DNA from: a virus
Reading direction: 5' to 3' (one strand)
Length of the DNA: 44,795 nucleotides
Virus record (IMG/VR): IMGVR_UViG_3300049893_001343
Span: 1-44,795 of that record
Of this stretch, positions 31,084-39,898 are shown in pieces. A program made the translations under genes and the position numbers. The stretch's first letter is position 1. Every line of letters begins with the position of its first letter. The notes under the pieces are model-generated. The model searched no databases, was not told the origin of the DNA, and saw nothing but the letters and a program-made list of their open reading frames with translations.

Positions 31084-32783
31084 TGAAAAAATTACTTGCT
31101 AGTTTTTGTCTTTTACTCCCACTTTTGGGTTATTCCCAAACTCGAACTGTTGGTGTTAATAGTTCTGGCGTGCTAACTGCGCCTAGTAATTTTAAGGGAA
31201 CTAATTTTCAGCAAAACAATATTATATATTGTGACCCCATCAATGGAAATGACACTACGGCGCAATATGGAACTATCAATGCATATGCCGGCATTTCCAA
31301 TGCTTTCCGTGCAGTAGTTAATAATACTACCCTCCGTATCCGCGGCTTGAATACTGTTGGGACGATTGGTTATGGAACCAACGCGCCGCTGAAATTGTAT
31401 AGTCTTACGAATGTTGTTATTGAAGGCGAGGGAGGTGCTATCATTCAGGCTGGTGGTCTTGGAAGTCTTATTGCAATGGGCTTCTGTTCAAATGTTGTTA
31501 TTCGTAACCTCGAATTTTCGGGCGTTTTAACCAATAATCAACTTGGCGGACAATCAGGTTCTATTTGGATTGAGGGTGATAGCTCTGATGTTAGACTTGA
31601 GAATACGATTCATCGTAAGTGGATTAACCAAGCTTTTGTTACATATCGTCATCCAGACGCTGGATGGGGCTATGAAAGATTTGCAGTAAGAAATAATTTG
31701 TTCGAGTATGTTGGCTTTACTAACTACTCTGGTATTCAGCCTAATGATGGAACAGCTGTAGTTGTGTGTGGAAATTTTGTGGATATAACTGATAATTATT
31801 TTCGTTATAATCTACGCGATATCGAGACTTTTACTCATACCGATGCGCTTCCTGACCAAGTTTGGAAACATTATCGAATTACAGGGAATATTAGTGAGGG
31901 AGCCATTGAGGAGTTTTTAGCTCAAGGAGCTACGAATGTCCAGAACTGGGTTGTAGCTAATAATGTCGTGAAGATGTATGCTACGAATCGGACAGCTAAT
32001 GCTGCTCCACAAAAGGCTACCACATGGTATGGAGGGAAGAATATTGTTTTTGCTAATAATTCAATTAGCGGAGCTGAGTATGCGATGTTGTTCAAAGCGG
32101 ATAATACTGCTTTCTATGAGGATTGGAATATTCATAACAATCTTTTTACCGACATTGGAAATCACGCTATTTATCCAATCGTGAAAGCCGTTGGATACGA
32201 TAATCAATACAAACGGATTGCCATTGATAATAATATTTTCAATGTCATCGGTGGCTATGCCATTCTTGGTGGTTTCAGCGATGGAAGTATTCGAAACAAT
32301 ATTTTTGTAGACGTTGGAACAAACGGCCCCAATAATCGAGTTATCTCTTTTGGCACTTCTACGCTAGCCGATGGTGGTGGTTTTGCTATTACTAATAGCA
32401 CGAATACAACTATTAGTGGAAATATCATCGTTAATAGTTCTGCTTCGACAGCCTATACAGATGGAACGATTGTTGTTACTGATCGTGCTTATAGTATGAA
32501 TGTGCGAGATAACACTATCTTAGCTGGTTCTGCTCCTGTTATCAATTCGGCTGCCTATGGCCCAAGCTCCAGAGCTGGTAGTGTTACACTTAGTTCTGGC
32601 CTAGCTACTGTCAATACGACACAAGTGTTCACTAATAGTTACATTTTCCTACAACCAGTAGCTACGGCAAATGCAGTTGCTGCCGTTTGTGTTACTAATA
32701 GAACTGCTGGAACTAGCTTTCAGATTCGTTCAACGAGTAACACAGATGGTAATCGAGTTGATTGGTTTATTGCTTCTCCTTAA
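31080..32783 (+). CDS. Exported right-handed beta-helix protein
   Basis: This 567-aa protein starts with a Sec signal peptide (MKKLLASFCLLLPLLGYSQ; ATG 31080 or the next ATG 31083). The body has many short repeated turns such as NVVIEGEGGAIIQAG, NVVIRNLEFSG and IRNNIFVDVGTNGP, the pattern of pectate-lyase-like parallel beta-helices. These are found in tailspikes and polysaccharide lyases. No catalytic residues can be assigned. A tailspike with a cleavable signal peptide is unusual; a secreted polysaccharide-acting enzyme is the alternative. Confidence 0.78.
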   Translation: MMKKLLASFCLLLPLLGYSQTRTVGVNSSGVLTAPSNFKGTNFQQNNIIYCDPINGNDTTAQYGTINAYAGISNAFRAVVNNTTLRIRGLNTVGTIGYGTNAPLKLYSLTNVVIEGEGGAIIQAGGLGSLIAMGFCSNVVIRNLEFSGVLTNNQLGGQSGSIWIEGDSSDVRLENTIHRKWINQAFVTYRHPDAGWGYERFAVRNNLFEYVGFTNYSGIQPNDGTAVVVCGNFVDITDNYFRYNLRDIETFTHTDALPDQVWKHYRITGNISEGAIEEFLAQGATNVQNWVVANNVVKMYATNRTANAAPQKATTWYGGKNIVFANNSISGAEYAMLFKADNTAFYEDWNIHNNLFTDIGNHAIYPIVKAVGYDNQYKRIAIDNNIFNVIGGYAILGGFSDGSIRNNIFVDVGTNGPNNRVISFGTSTLADGGGFAITNSTNTTISGNIIVNSSASTAYTDGTIVVTDRAYSMNVRDNTILAGSAPVINSAAYGPSSRAGSVTLSSGLATVNTTQVFTNSYIFLQPVATANAVAAVCVTNRTAGTSFQIRSTSNTDGNRVDWFIASP

Positions 32784-32788
32784 TTTTT

Positions 32789-33064
32789 ATGGACGCTCCA
32801 GTTACTAACGCGCAGACTACTACACAAATTCAAACAACCCAAAACCCTGATTCTTCATTCTATGGAATCTCTGTTAGGGCTTGGCTCGCTATCCTTCTGG
32901 TTCTCACTGTTTGTTTTTGTCATGCAGCAGTTGTTATTGCAGTCCTCGTGGAGGCGGTTAAAAACAGAGATTTTGCCAAAGTCGGAACCTATACAACTAT
33001 CAGTGAACCGTTGTATACGTTGGTCATTGGAGCCGTCGCTTACTACTTTGGCCAAAAGAAATGA
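32789..33064 (+). CDS. Two-helix membrane protein, holin candidate
   Basis: From ATG 32789 this 91-aa protein has a polar Thr/Gln N-terminus, a first membrane helix (AWLAILLVLTVCFCHAAVV) and a second hydrophobic segment (LYTLVIGAVAYYFGQKK) with a positive tail. Size, two helices and a charged end suit a class II holin, but no lysin gene is visible nearby. The end overlaps the next start by 4 bases. Confidence 0.6.
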   Translation: MDAPVTNAQTTTQIQTTQNPDSSFYGISVRAWLAILLVLTVCFCHAAVVIAVLVEAVKNRDFAKVGTYTTISEPLYTLVIGAVAYYFGQKK

Positions 33065-33381
33065 GTAGTGCACTTATAGGTAATCAGCCACTAGGTGGCT
33101 ATGTTACTGACCAGATAGGTGTTCTATTCACCAACATGGGAACTGCTCCTGTGCTGTGCACTTTGCTAGAGTTCAATAACAATTCAACAACTGACGATGT
33201 TGTCCTCGAAGTCTTTCAGCCTGATGGTAACGTAATGGTCCGCGTTAAACGTTCAGTGCTTGATGCAGGCTATACTGAACAGCAAGATGTAGAGCGCATT
33301 GTATGTGTCGGTGAGTCGCTTGCTGCAAGGGCTTCAGTAGCGAACACTATTCAATGGCGAGTGAATTTGCGGGCGCTATGA
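33061..33381 (+). CDS. Hypothetical virion-region protein, 106 aa
   Basis: The start overlaps the membrane protein stop (ATGA). A beta-rich sequence with VLFTNMGTAPVLCTLLEFNN and EVFQPDGNVMVRVKRSVL suggests a small structural domain. No family is recognised and there is no signal peptide. Confidence 0.6.
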   Translation: MSSALIGNQPLGGYVTDQIGVLFTNMGTAPVLCTLLEFNNNSTTDDVVLEVFQPDGNVMVRVKRSVLDAGYTEQQDVERIVCVGESLAARASVANTIQWRVNLRAL

Positions 33382-33384
33382 TTT

Positions 33385-33567
33385 ATGCTTTACGATGCGG
33401 AAGGGCGTCTAGTAATTGGACTAAGCGATACTTATGTTCGAACGAAGAATGGTAAGCTACAGCTAAAGAATATCTCTGACGATTTGTGGTATGACCTTAT
33501 CTTGCAAAACGATGCTGAAACTGGTAATCCTGTGCTTGGTGTCTCTAATTCCGGTGAAGGTGAGTAA
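33385..33567 (+). CDS. Small phage protein with LKN-type motif, 60 aa
   Basis: The product MLYDAEGRLVIGLSDTYVRT continues KNGKLQLKNISDDLWYDLIL. The Gly-x-Leu-x-Leu-Lys-Asn...Trp pattern is seen in small proteins near phage tail genes. Its last 19 codons overlap, in another frame, the signal-peptide part of the next gene. Confidence 0.55.
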   Translation: MLYDAEGRLVIGLSDTYVRTKNGKLQLKNISDDLWYDLILQNDAETGNPVLGVSNSGEGE

Positions 33568-35254
33568 TGCACAGGGTTTTGCTGGCGTTACTTACAATAC
33601 AACTAATGCACGTATTCAAGCGCCCCGCTCGTTTTTCTTTACTAACATTTTGATGGGAACGAATATCGTCATTTACACGAATGGGAATGGAACTATTACC
33701 ATTGCCGGAACTGTAGTTGGGGGAGGTTCTGGAGATGCTGGTGGAACTAATGCTAGACAGTATGGTTCTTTGAACCTAACGAACTGGTCTCTCTATACTA
33801 CAAATGTTCTTGGCGATACTGCCACAAACGCTGCTCGTAATATCGGCACTATTGTCAGTAATGGAGTTATTACTGAAGTTATCACTTCATCGAATAATCT
33901 TTACGCTACAGAATCAACTCGAAATGCAGCTGTAAGTAACGGTGCAGTTAGCTTTACGATGACAGCCTCGAATAATCTCTACAGCACTGAAACTACTCGA
34001 AATGCCGCAGTTAGTAATGCAGTCATTGCGGAGATTATTACATCGTCTAATAATCTGCGAACTACGTTCGTAGCTAACGATACGACTACATCAAATGGAT
34101 TGTTGACAATCATTAATCCAAAACAGTTTGGTAGTGCCTCGCTTACGAATCTATCCGGTAATCCTAATGTTGTGACGAATATTTTGGGAGCTGGAACAGT
34201 AACAGTTACGAGCAATAATCAGGGCACTTTCACCATTACTGGCTCTGGAGGTGCTGGAAGTGTTCCAGTTGAACTGACGAACATTATTGTGTATGGCTCT
34301 AGTTCTAGCACAACTAATTTAACTGTTCGCCAGACAATTGGACAAACAGCTCCGATGCTTGCAGTTCGTGGCACTAACGGAACTATGTTGAGTGGTTTTG
34401 ATGAACATGGCCATTTAATTCTGTCTAACCTTGTTTCGACATTGCCGATAACTAATACTGTTGAAATTGATGCTGAAGATTTTGGACGCCTAAATCCGAT
34501 GTGGATTGATAGTTTGAGCAATCGTTATGCTTTTGGCTCTGCTATGTGGTCAACTAGACAAATTTGGTTTAGGCCTGGATCAAGTGCAAACCTTAGTTTT
34601 ACGGGTAGTTATCCAGTGACAAATGGTGGCTGTACTGTTTCCACTCCTGCGATTACTGAAGAATGGCCTCTTATGGCCCAGTTTGCTTCGGGAGCAACAA
34701 GTAATAATAGTGCATCTTGCTTCACTGAATTAGCTGTGGCTTATCGTGGAACCAAGACTGGTGCGAATGGATTCTTCTTTTCAGCTGAATGGGGAATCAC
34801 AAATGGTGTTATTGAATTTGGTGGTGGCGGTCTAGGCGTTTTTGTTGGACTTAGTGATGTAGCTGCGGCTAGTCAGACTAATATGGCTACGACTACTAAT
34901 TTAGCTAGCACTCGCTATGCTGGATTTGCTGTTCATAGTCAATTAGGTTCTGGCGCGACGAACTGGCATTTCATCACAAAAGATAATAGTGGTGCAAATG
35001 AAACGCGCACTGTTACACCATTACCACTGTTAGCGAGTAATATTTATCGTGGACAAATTTATTGTGGGCCACAAGCAGGTATCTTTGCAGTTCGTCTTGA
35101 TAATCTTACTACACAACAAAGCACAAACTTTTATGTTAGTTCAGTGCTTCCTACTAATGCACTTCGAGCTGGATTTGCTATAGCCAACAGGACTAATCGT
35201 ATTCATGCGATTCGTATGAGTAGTCTCTATCTTGAATCACCTTTGCGACCATAA
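33512..35254 (+). CDS. Exported repeat fibre protein
   Basis: From ATG 33512 this is a 580-aa protein with signal peptide MLKLVILCLVSLIPVKVSNA followed by mature QGFAGVTY. A shaft region has about four degenerate repeats of some 27 residues (ITSSNNLYATESTRNAAVSN type), suggesting a trimeric fibre. The C-terminal half is a beta-rich head (VEIDAEDFGRLNPMWIDSLS and following). The signal peptide is encoded across the 3' end of the 60-aa gene in another frame. A GTG start at 33559 would remove it and cannot be excluded. It is probably an adhesin-like tail fibre or exported surface protein. Confidence 0.7.
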   Translation: MLKLVILCLVSLIPVKVSNAQGFAGVTYNTTNARIQAPRSFFFTNILMGTNIVIYTNGNGTITIAGTVVGGGSGDAGGTNARQYGSLNLTNWSLYTTNVLGDTATNAARNIGTIVSNGVITEVITSSNNLYATESTRNAAVSNGAVSFTMTASNNLYSTETTRNAAVSNAVIAEIITSSNNLRTTFVANDTTTSNGLLTIINPKQFGSASLTNLSGNPNVVTNILGAGTVTVTSNNQGTFTITGSGGAGSVPVELTNIIVYGSSSSTTNLTVRQTIGQTAPMLAVRGTNGTMLSGFDEHGHLILSNLVSTLPITNTVEIDAEDFGRLNPMWIDSLSNRYAFGSAMWSTRQIWFRPGSSANLSFTGSYPVTNGGCTVSTPAITEEWPLMAQFASGATSNNSASCFTELAVAYRGTKTGANGFFFSAEWGITNGVIEFGGGGLGVFVGLSDVAAASQTNMATTTNLASTRYAGFAVHSQLGSGATNWHFITKDNSGANETRTVTPLPLLASNIYRGQIYCGPQAGIFAVRLDNLTTQQSTNFYVSSVLPTNALRAGFAIANRTNRIHAIRMSSLYLESPLRP

Positions 35255-35276
35255 TGGATAAGTTTTAGGGGAAACT

Positions 35277-35501
35277 ATGGAAAACTTAGTTGTTAAAATA
35301 GCCGAGCAAGTTCCAAATCTTGGAATCTTGGGCCTTATTGTTTACTTCTTCCTTAGCCATTTGGCTAGGCGAGATGAGGTTTTGCGAGATCTGCACAAAG
35401 AACATATTGACGAGAGGCAGAAAACTCGTGATGTAGTAAAAGAAAACACGGACAGTAACAAAGAGTTGATTCGTGTAATCAACAAAATCAAAGGAAGCTA
35501 A
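35277..35501 (+). CDS. Single-helix membrane protein with coiled coil, holin/spanin-like
   Basis: This 74-aa protein has a short N-terminal part, one membrane helix (LGILGLIVYFFLSHLA) and a charged coiled-coil tail (RRDEVLRDLHKEHIDERQK). This resembles BhlA-type holins and inner-membrane spanin subunits. A good Shine-Dalgarno motif (TAGGGGA) lies before the ATG. With the lipoprotein at 37273 it could form a lysis pair, although the two genes are not adjacent. Confidence 0.6.
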   Translation: MENLVVKIAEQVPNLGILGLIVYFFLSHLARRDEVLRDLHKEHIDERQKTRDVVKENTDSNKELIRVINKIKGS

Positions 35502-35508
35502 GCACATT

Positions 35509-36624
35509 ATGAAAAACACCATCCTACTAATTGCTGGCATTTTACTCGGATATGTTGTTCCGAGTAAGTCTCAATTTGTCGTTACGCCATTTCGCGTTCA
35601 GTATGTTACGAATGGAACTTTTATCCAAGCGCGCTGTTCATATTTGCTGGATACAACGAGAGATTATGTTGGTGAGCAGATTGATACAAGTGGAAAGAAA
35701 ATCCGTAATGTTGGTTTAGCTACTGTCACCACTGGCGGGGGCACTGCAATTAATAGTGCACAGATTCAGTCTAGTATTGTGCAGCCTGTTGTTAACGCCA
35801 CTCTTTACAGAATTATTGACGTAACTGGTGCGTCGGCAAGTCGAATTGCTGAGTTGCGTGATATTCCAGTATCGATTTATCCGCCAAGTGCAAGTCTTGT
35901 TCCGTCTGGAATTCCAGCTTACAAGACCACGTTGAGCAAAGGCGTGTTCTCGTTGACAGCTGAACGCAAGTTTGGTGAGTGGTTCTTGCTTGAAGAATTT
36001 CGTTATGGTGTTTGGCAACAAGCTCGTTGGATGCCTATTGGGGGCAAGGCTACTGTTATCCTTGGTCAGCGTTATATTGGAACTGGTGAACCTCCTACTT
36101 GGCGAGTTAGTAAGTGGAAGATTGGAAATGCTGTTCCGATGCCACCAACGCCTGCAAATTTTAGTTTTACCCCTTCTGAAGCTTATGTCGCGCCTTTATC
36201 CACATTTGCTGCAGCAGATGAACAAAGTGTTATTATTACCACAAATATTGTTGATAAGTATTACGATAACACAAATGGTTTGTTTTATGCTTGGGCTTGG
36301 CAACGCTCATTTAAGGCGTTGCTTTTTGAAGATGCAGATGAACCTACTGGACCTTGGACTGAAAGAGCTTATTGGAGTTGTTATAATATTGACCAGTTAA
36401 TTGTGGCAGCTTTTAATGGCGCGCTACAAAAACGCTATGTGCGAGCTAGGCTGGTTGATGATTGCGGGCAGGGCACTTTTGTTCCAAGTGAAGATATTAT
36501 GCTCGGAGAGAATATTCAAATTCCAACTTCTAGTGGACCTAAAGCTGTCGCTAGACTTGTCTCACCTAGGATGCGTTTGTCTCCGGGCGTAACGCTTTAT
36601 TTAGCGATGCATCCACACAAATAA
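35509..36624 (+). CDS. Exported structural protein with -1 frame continuation
   Basis: This 371-aa protein starts with a signal peptide (MKNTILLIAGILLGYVVPSK, cleavage near SQ-F). The mature part is beta-rich (FRVQYVTNGTFIQARCSYLL), with aromatic segments typical of fibre or receptor domains. Its stop at 36622-36624 is followed, in the -1 frame, by 44 more protein-like codons that end at an ATGA overlap with the next gene. So the natural product may be about 415 aa, made by frameshifting, or the stop may be a recent mutation. No function is recognised. Confidence 0.68.
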   Translation: MKNTILLIAGILLGYVVPSKSQFVVTPFRVQYVTNGTFIQARCSYLLDTTRDYVGEQIDTSGKKIRNVGLATVTTGGGTAINSAQIQSSIVQPVVNATLYRIIDVTGASASRIAELRDIPVSIYPPSASLVPSGIPAYKTTLSKGVFSLTAERKFGEWFLLEEFRYGVWQQARWMPIGGKATVILGQRYIGTGEPPTWRVSKWKIGNAVPMPPTPANFSFTPSEAYVAPLSTFAAADEQSVIITTNIVDKYYDNTNGLFYAWAWQRSFKALLFEDADEPTGPWTERAYWSCYNIDQLIVAAFNGALQKRYVRARLVDDCGQGTFVPSEDIMLGENIQIPTSSGPKAVARLVSPRMRLSPGVTLYLAMHPHK

Positions 36625-36755
36625 TTTACCCCAGTCAACAAAGTAACAATGAAAGGATTCCTCCTTACAATGTTGGAGAAGTGTATCGGGTCGGAGTTTG
36701 GAACACTACTGGTCCGACAGCATCCCTGTCGGCTGGGGTAATTAACTTTATATGA
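36621..36755 (+). other. -1 frame extension of the preceding exported protein
   Basis: Read in the -1 frame this stretch encodes IIYPSQQSNNERIPPYNVGE, then VYRVGVWNTTGPTASLSAGV, then INFI and TGA. The frame has no usable start codon of its own near its beginning and is open back to 36570. The TGA overlaps the ATG at 36752, the same coupling seen for real genes here. No canonical X-XXY-YYZ slippery heptamer is seen. Confidence 0.55.
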
Positions 36756-36979
36756 AAAAACAAACTAAGTCTCTTACGTTTGGTGTGAAAGGGAAGGAGC
36801 AAGATAATCGTTGGTATTCCCATTCTCAAGGACGAATTAGTAATCACCACTATAATAATCGTTCTACGGCCATTACCCAACTTGGACGTTATCTGAGGAA
36901 AATTATGGAAGGTGATTTCAAGTTCGAGGGGATGACACCAAGAGAACAGGCGAAATTAGAAAAGATTCTTACGTCCTAA
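36752..36979 (+). CDS. Hypothetical basic protein, 75 aa
   Basis: The product begins MKKQTKSLTFGVKGKEQDNR, is basic in the first half (with several His) and has a helical end (MTPREQAKLEKILTS). It does not carry a signal peptide. It overlaps the -1 frame stop of the previous gene by ATGA. No family is recognised. Confidence 0.55.
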   Translation: MKKQTKSLTFGVKGKEQDNRWYSHSQGRISNHHYNNRSTAITQLGRYLRKIMEGDFKFEGMTPREQAKLEKILTS

Positions 36980-36985
36980 AGCAAC

Positions 36986-37267
36986 ATGAAATTTCCGTTA
37001 ACGCTACTAGTCTTGTTGGGAGTTAGCGCCGCCGTTTTCGGCGTTAATTCGCCGCGACCTTCAAGCTTTAGCGTTAACGAATCTAATCTTGTTATCACTT
37101 GGACTAACCTCAGTACTAACCACGGATGGATTGTAAGCTACAAAGATGGCATGACAAATGCTTGGTTATGGGAGAATCAGCGATTAGAGGCTATGGGCGG
37201 GACGCTTACTATCATTAGACCTATGACCGAGCCAATTAGAATGTTTCGTTTGTGGCCCTCACCTTAA
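36986..37267 (+). CDS. Small exported beta-domain protein, 93 aa
   Basis: A signal peptide (MKFPLTLLVLLGVSAAVFG) is followed by a short beta domain: LVITWTNLSTNHGWIVSYK, then AWLWENQRL and the end IRMFRLWPSP. The order Trp, Tyr-Lys, Trp, Phe-Arg-Leu recalls the repeated secreted domains common in Verrucomicrobiota and relatives, which suggests that the gene came from such a host. The function is unknown. Confidence 0.65.
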   Translation: MKFPLTLLVLLGVSAAVFGVNSPRPSSFSVNESNLVITWTNLSTNHGWIVSYKDGMTNAWLWENQRLEAMGGTLTIIRPMTEPIRMFRLWPSP

Positions 37268-37272
37268 CTATT

Positions 37273-37548
37273 ATGATTAAACTATTACCATTGTTTGCGT
37301 GCGTGGGACTTGTTGGATGCACTACGGTTAAAATTACCCAAAAAGATGAAAGCCCAGAAAGAACAGTCGTTACAGACGTTAAGGCAACCGCGTGGTTCTC
37401 GTCCAGCCAGAACATCACGAAAATCAAGACCAGCCAGACCGACAAGACCCAGTCGACAGGCACCGAAGGAGTAACACAACAGGGTGCTACTAATGTTGTT
37501 GAAGCATTAAAGGCTATCAACGATATCTTAGGCAAAGTTCGTCCTTAA
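37273..37548 (+). CDS. Lipoprotein, possible outer spanin or surface lipoprotein
   Basis: From ATG 37273 this 91-aa protein has a type II signal peptide, MIKLLPLFACVGLVGCTT, with lipobox LVGC and the modified Cys at 16. The mature part is polar and Ser/Thr/Gln-rich (SSQNITKIKTSQTDKTQSTG), then helical. Phage lipoproteins are usually outer-membrane spanin subunits or superinfection-exclusion proteins. It overlaps no neighbour. Confidence 0.72.
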   Translation: MIKLLPLFACVGLVGCTTVKITQKDESPERTVVTDVKATAWFSSSQNITKIKTSQTDKTQSTGTEGVTQQGATNVVEALKAINDILGKVRP

Positions 37549-37561
37549 CAAAAGACATATC

Positions 37562-38743
37562 ATGAGTCGCGATTACTGGATGACAAGGCGCAAGACGCCT
37601 ATCATTGATAAGCTGAAGCAGACGATTACTATTCCTAACACGAATATTGAACAATGTTTTATCAATCGTTCTTCTGTTTATGGTAATGGCGGTAACGATT
37701 GTGATGTTGCGAGTAATGTTAGTGGCACGATTAGTTTAACCGATAACATCACTATTGAGTGTTGGGTTAAAGTATTACCTAAGGCTGGCGCTACAGACGC
37801 ATATCTTGTGCGCTTTTATGGTACAGCTTCTAGTTTATCTTTTTACGTTTCTTTTACGTCAAATGGTGCAATGGTTGAAGTTATTGGTGGTAGTGTAACT
37901 TATCCAACTGCTATTTTACCCATGAATGAATGGGTGCATTTAGCTACTACGTTTGATCACGCCGGAGAAGGTAAGATTAGATTGTATGTGAATGGATTGC
38001 TGGCTGACACCGAAAATACTGCTGGTGTACTTGCTACTGGCTTAGACCGTTATATTTTGAATCACGACAATACTGCCTTTTCGTTTATTGGTTATGTAGC
38101 AGAAGTTCGCATGTGGGATGTTGCACGTTCGGCAGGGCAAATTTATGCTGCGTATAATAAGCCACAAGGCTTAATCGGTGTTGCGCCTAATTTGTTATGT
38201 TACGCTCGCGTAAATGATGCTAGTGGTTCAACTGTAAGTGCAACTAATGGTGACTTAGTCGGGACACTTGAAGTAAATAATTCATGGTCAGTTAGTGAAT
38301 TTCCTCCTTTAATCTACGGAGCATCATTCGTTGTAGCTGAGTGGGCTATTACACTTAGTAATAACGTGTCACTTCAATGGCCCTTAACAATGCCAGATGA
38401 TACTACTGGTATGTTATGCGTTAGGTGGACTGATAGTGATAATGAAGTTCAACGCCGGCGCCTTTGGGATTTAGACGGTGTTGACATTGCTCCATTTCCT
38501 GAACTTTATGCGGGTGAGAATCTTGGCAGTAGTTTCACTATTGAACTATGGAATATCGACGGTGAAAATACTTGTGAACTGACTGAAGACGTTACGCTAG
38601 GTATTAGCTACTGCACTAATCCAACTACGTCATACGATCGCACACGTCAAGCTGCGACAACTGTAACCACTGATTCAACACTTGCTGCCAATTTCCCTCT
38701 AACCCCATTTCCTCTTACTTTCGATACTCAACAAACGTATTAA
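37562..38743 (+). CDS. LamG/concanavalin-like lectin-domain protein
   Basis: This 393-aa protein contains a laminin G-like jelly-roll domain at about residues 45-200. Its marks are ITIECWVKVLPKAG, the core MNEWVHLATTFDHAGEGKIR, LYVNGLLADTE and the end IGYVAEVRMWDVARS. Such domains bind sugars. The C-terminal 170 residues are another beta-rich part. It is probably a receptor-binding or fibre-tip protein of the virion. It has no signal peptide, unlike its left neighbours. Confidence 0.82.
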   Translation: MSRDYWMTRRKTPIIDKLKQTITIPNTNIEQCFINRSSVYGNGGNDCDVASNVSGTISLTDNITIECWVKVLPKAGATDAYLVRFYGTASSLSFYVSFTSNGAMVEVIGGSVTYPTAILPMNEWVHLATTFDHAGEGKIRLYVNGLLADTENTAGVLATGLDRYILNHDNTAFSFIGYVAEVRMWDVARSAGQIYAAYNKPQGLIGVAPNLLCYARVNDASGSTVSATNGDLVGTLEVNNSWSVSEFPPLIYGASFVVAEWAITLSNNVSLQWPLTMPDDTTGMLCVRWTDSDNEVQRRRLWDLDGVDIAPFPELYAGENLGSSFTIELWNIDGENTCELTEDVTLGISYCTNPTTSYDRTRQAATTVTTDSTLAANFPLTPFPLTFDTQQTY

Positions 38744-38746
38744 ACT

Positions 38747-39886
38747 ATGGCTGCACAATTTGATTTTATTGCTGGACTAGATATTAGCAGTTTGACGTCT
38801 GTTACTCAGGCGCAACTGATGCAGATGATTAACCAGATTGCTCCTTTGAGTAATATTGGTGGCGTCATCTTTCAGGCTGGAACTTCTCTCAATACAACCA
38901 TTGCGCAAGGAACTGGTGGTTCTCCAGACGTAACTAACAATCCTCGATTCGTTCGTTACATTTGGCTAAACACTTACTCTGCCGCTTCTGCGCCCCCGAC
39001 TGCATACTATTATGATGCGTCAACTGGAGACTGGACCTCTACTAGCGTTGCGGCAGGGAGTATTACTAACGCGAGCATTAACGCTGCGGCAGCAATTGCT
39101 GTATCCAAACTAGCTACGGGCACGGCACGTTATTTAGTTCGCACTAATGCTGCTGGAACTAGTGTTGAATATGTTGCTCCTGCTAGTATCTTCTCTGCTG
39201 GCGAAATGCCCATTGCTGGCTTAGTTCCGAATGGTAGTAATGGTTACCTGAAAACTTCTAGTGGCGTAGCTACTTGGGTTGATGATGCTACTGAACGTGC
39301 GTTGATTCAGTCTGCTATTACTGGCTTGTCTGTTAGCCAACTTACAGCGGGCAGTAATGGAGCTATTCTTTACGTAGCTGCTGGAACTCCTACATGGGGA
39401 GCGCCTGCTACTGCGTTGGCTGCTGGTAGTAATATCCCACTTGGTGCTTTAGCTCAAGGTGGAGCTACTACACGACAGCTGTTACAGTATGATGGTTCTA
39501 GTTGGGCTCCAGTTACACCATCGTTGCAGATTAATGCAACTACAGCTATTTCAGCAAGTGGCACTGTATCTCCTACTGGTAATATTTCGAACGCTGTTCA
39601 TACTATTCCACATTCTTTAGGCGCAATTCCTAAAATGGTTCGTGTTGTTTTGAAATGCTTATCAACTGAAGGTGGTTGGGCGGTTAATGATGAGGTTGAT
39701 ATTGCCAATTCTTACTATGATACTGGTGCTAGTATTGTTCCTAACATTACTGTAGGTAGTGATGCAACTAATATTACTGTTCTTATTAATCAGACTGCTA
39801 CTAAGAAACTAAGGAATAAGACTACAGCAGCTGTGTTTACTCCTACTGATGCCAATTGGCAGCCTAAAGCCTACGCTTGGGCCTAA
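38747..39886 (+). CDS. Tail fibre/appendage protein
   Basis: This 379-aa protein has a low-complexity Ala/Thr/Ser/Gly shaft with repeated patterns (GSNGYLKTSSGVATWVDDA and GSNGAILYVAAGTPTWGAP), typical of trimeric tail-fibre stalks. A beta-rich C-terminal domain begins with AVHTIPHSLGAIPKMVRVV. The His-Ser-Leu-Gly segment is common in phage fibre tip modules. It follows the LamG protein gene by 3 bases. Confidence 0.75.
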   Translation: MAAQFDFIAGLDISSLTSVTQAQLMQMINQIAPLSNIGGVIFQAGTSLNTTIAQGTGGSPDVTNNPRFVRYIWLNTYSAASAPPTAYYYDASTGDWTSTSVAAGSITNASINAAAAIAVSKLATGTARYLVRTNAAGTSVEYVAPASIFSAGEMPIAGLVPNGSNGYLKTSSGVATWVDDATERALIQSAITGLSVSQLTAGSNGAILYVAAGTPTWGAPATALAAGSNIPLGALAQGGATTRQLLQYDGSSWAPVTPSLQINATTAISASGTVSPTGNISNAVHTIPHSLGAIPKMVRVVLKCLSTEGGWAVNDEVDIANSYYDTGASIVPNITVGSDATNITVLINQTATKKLRNKTTAAVFTPTDANWQPKAYAWA

Positions 39887-39898
39887 TACTTAGTTACT

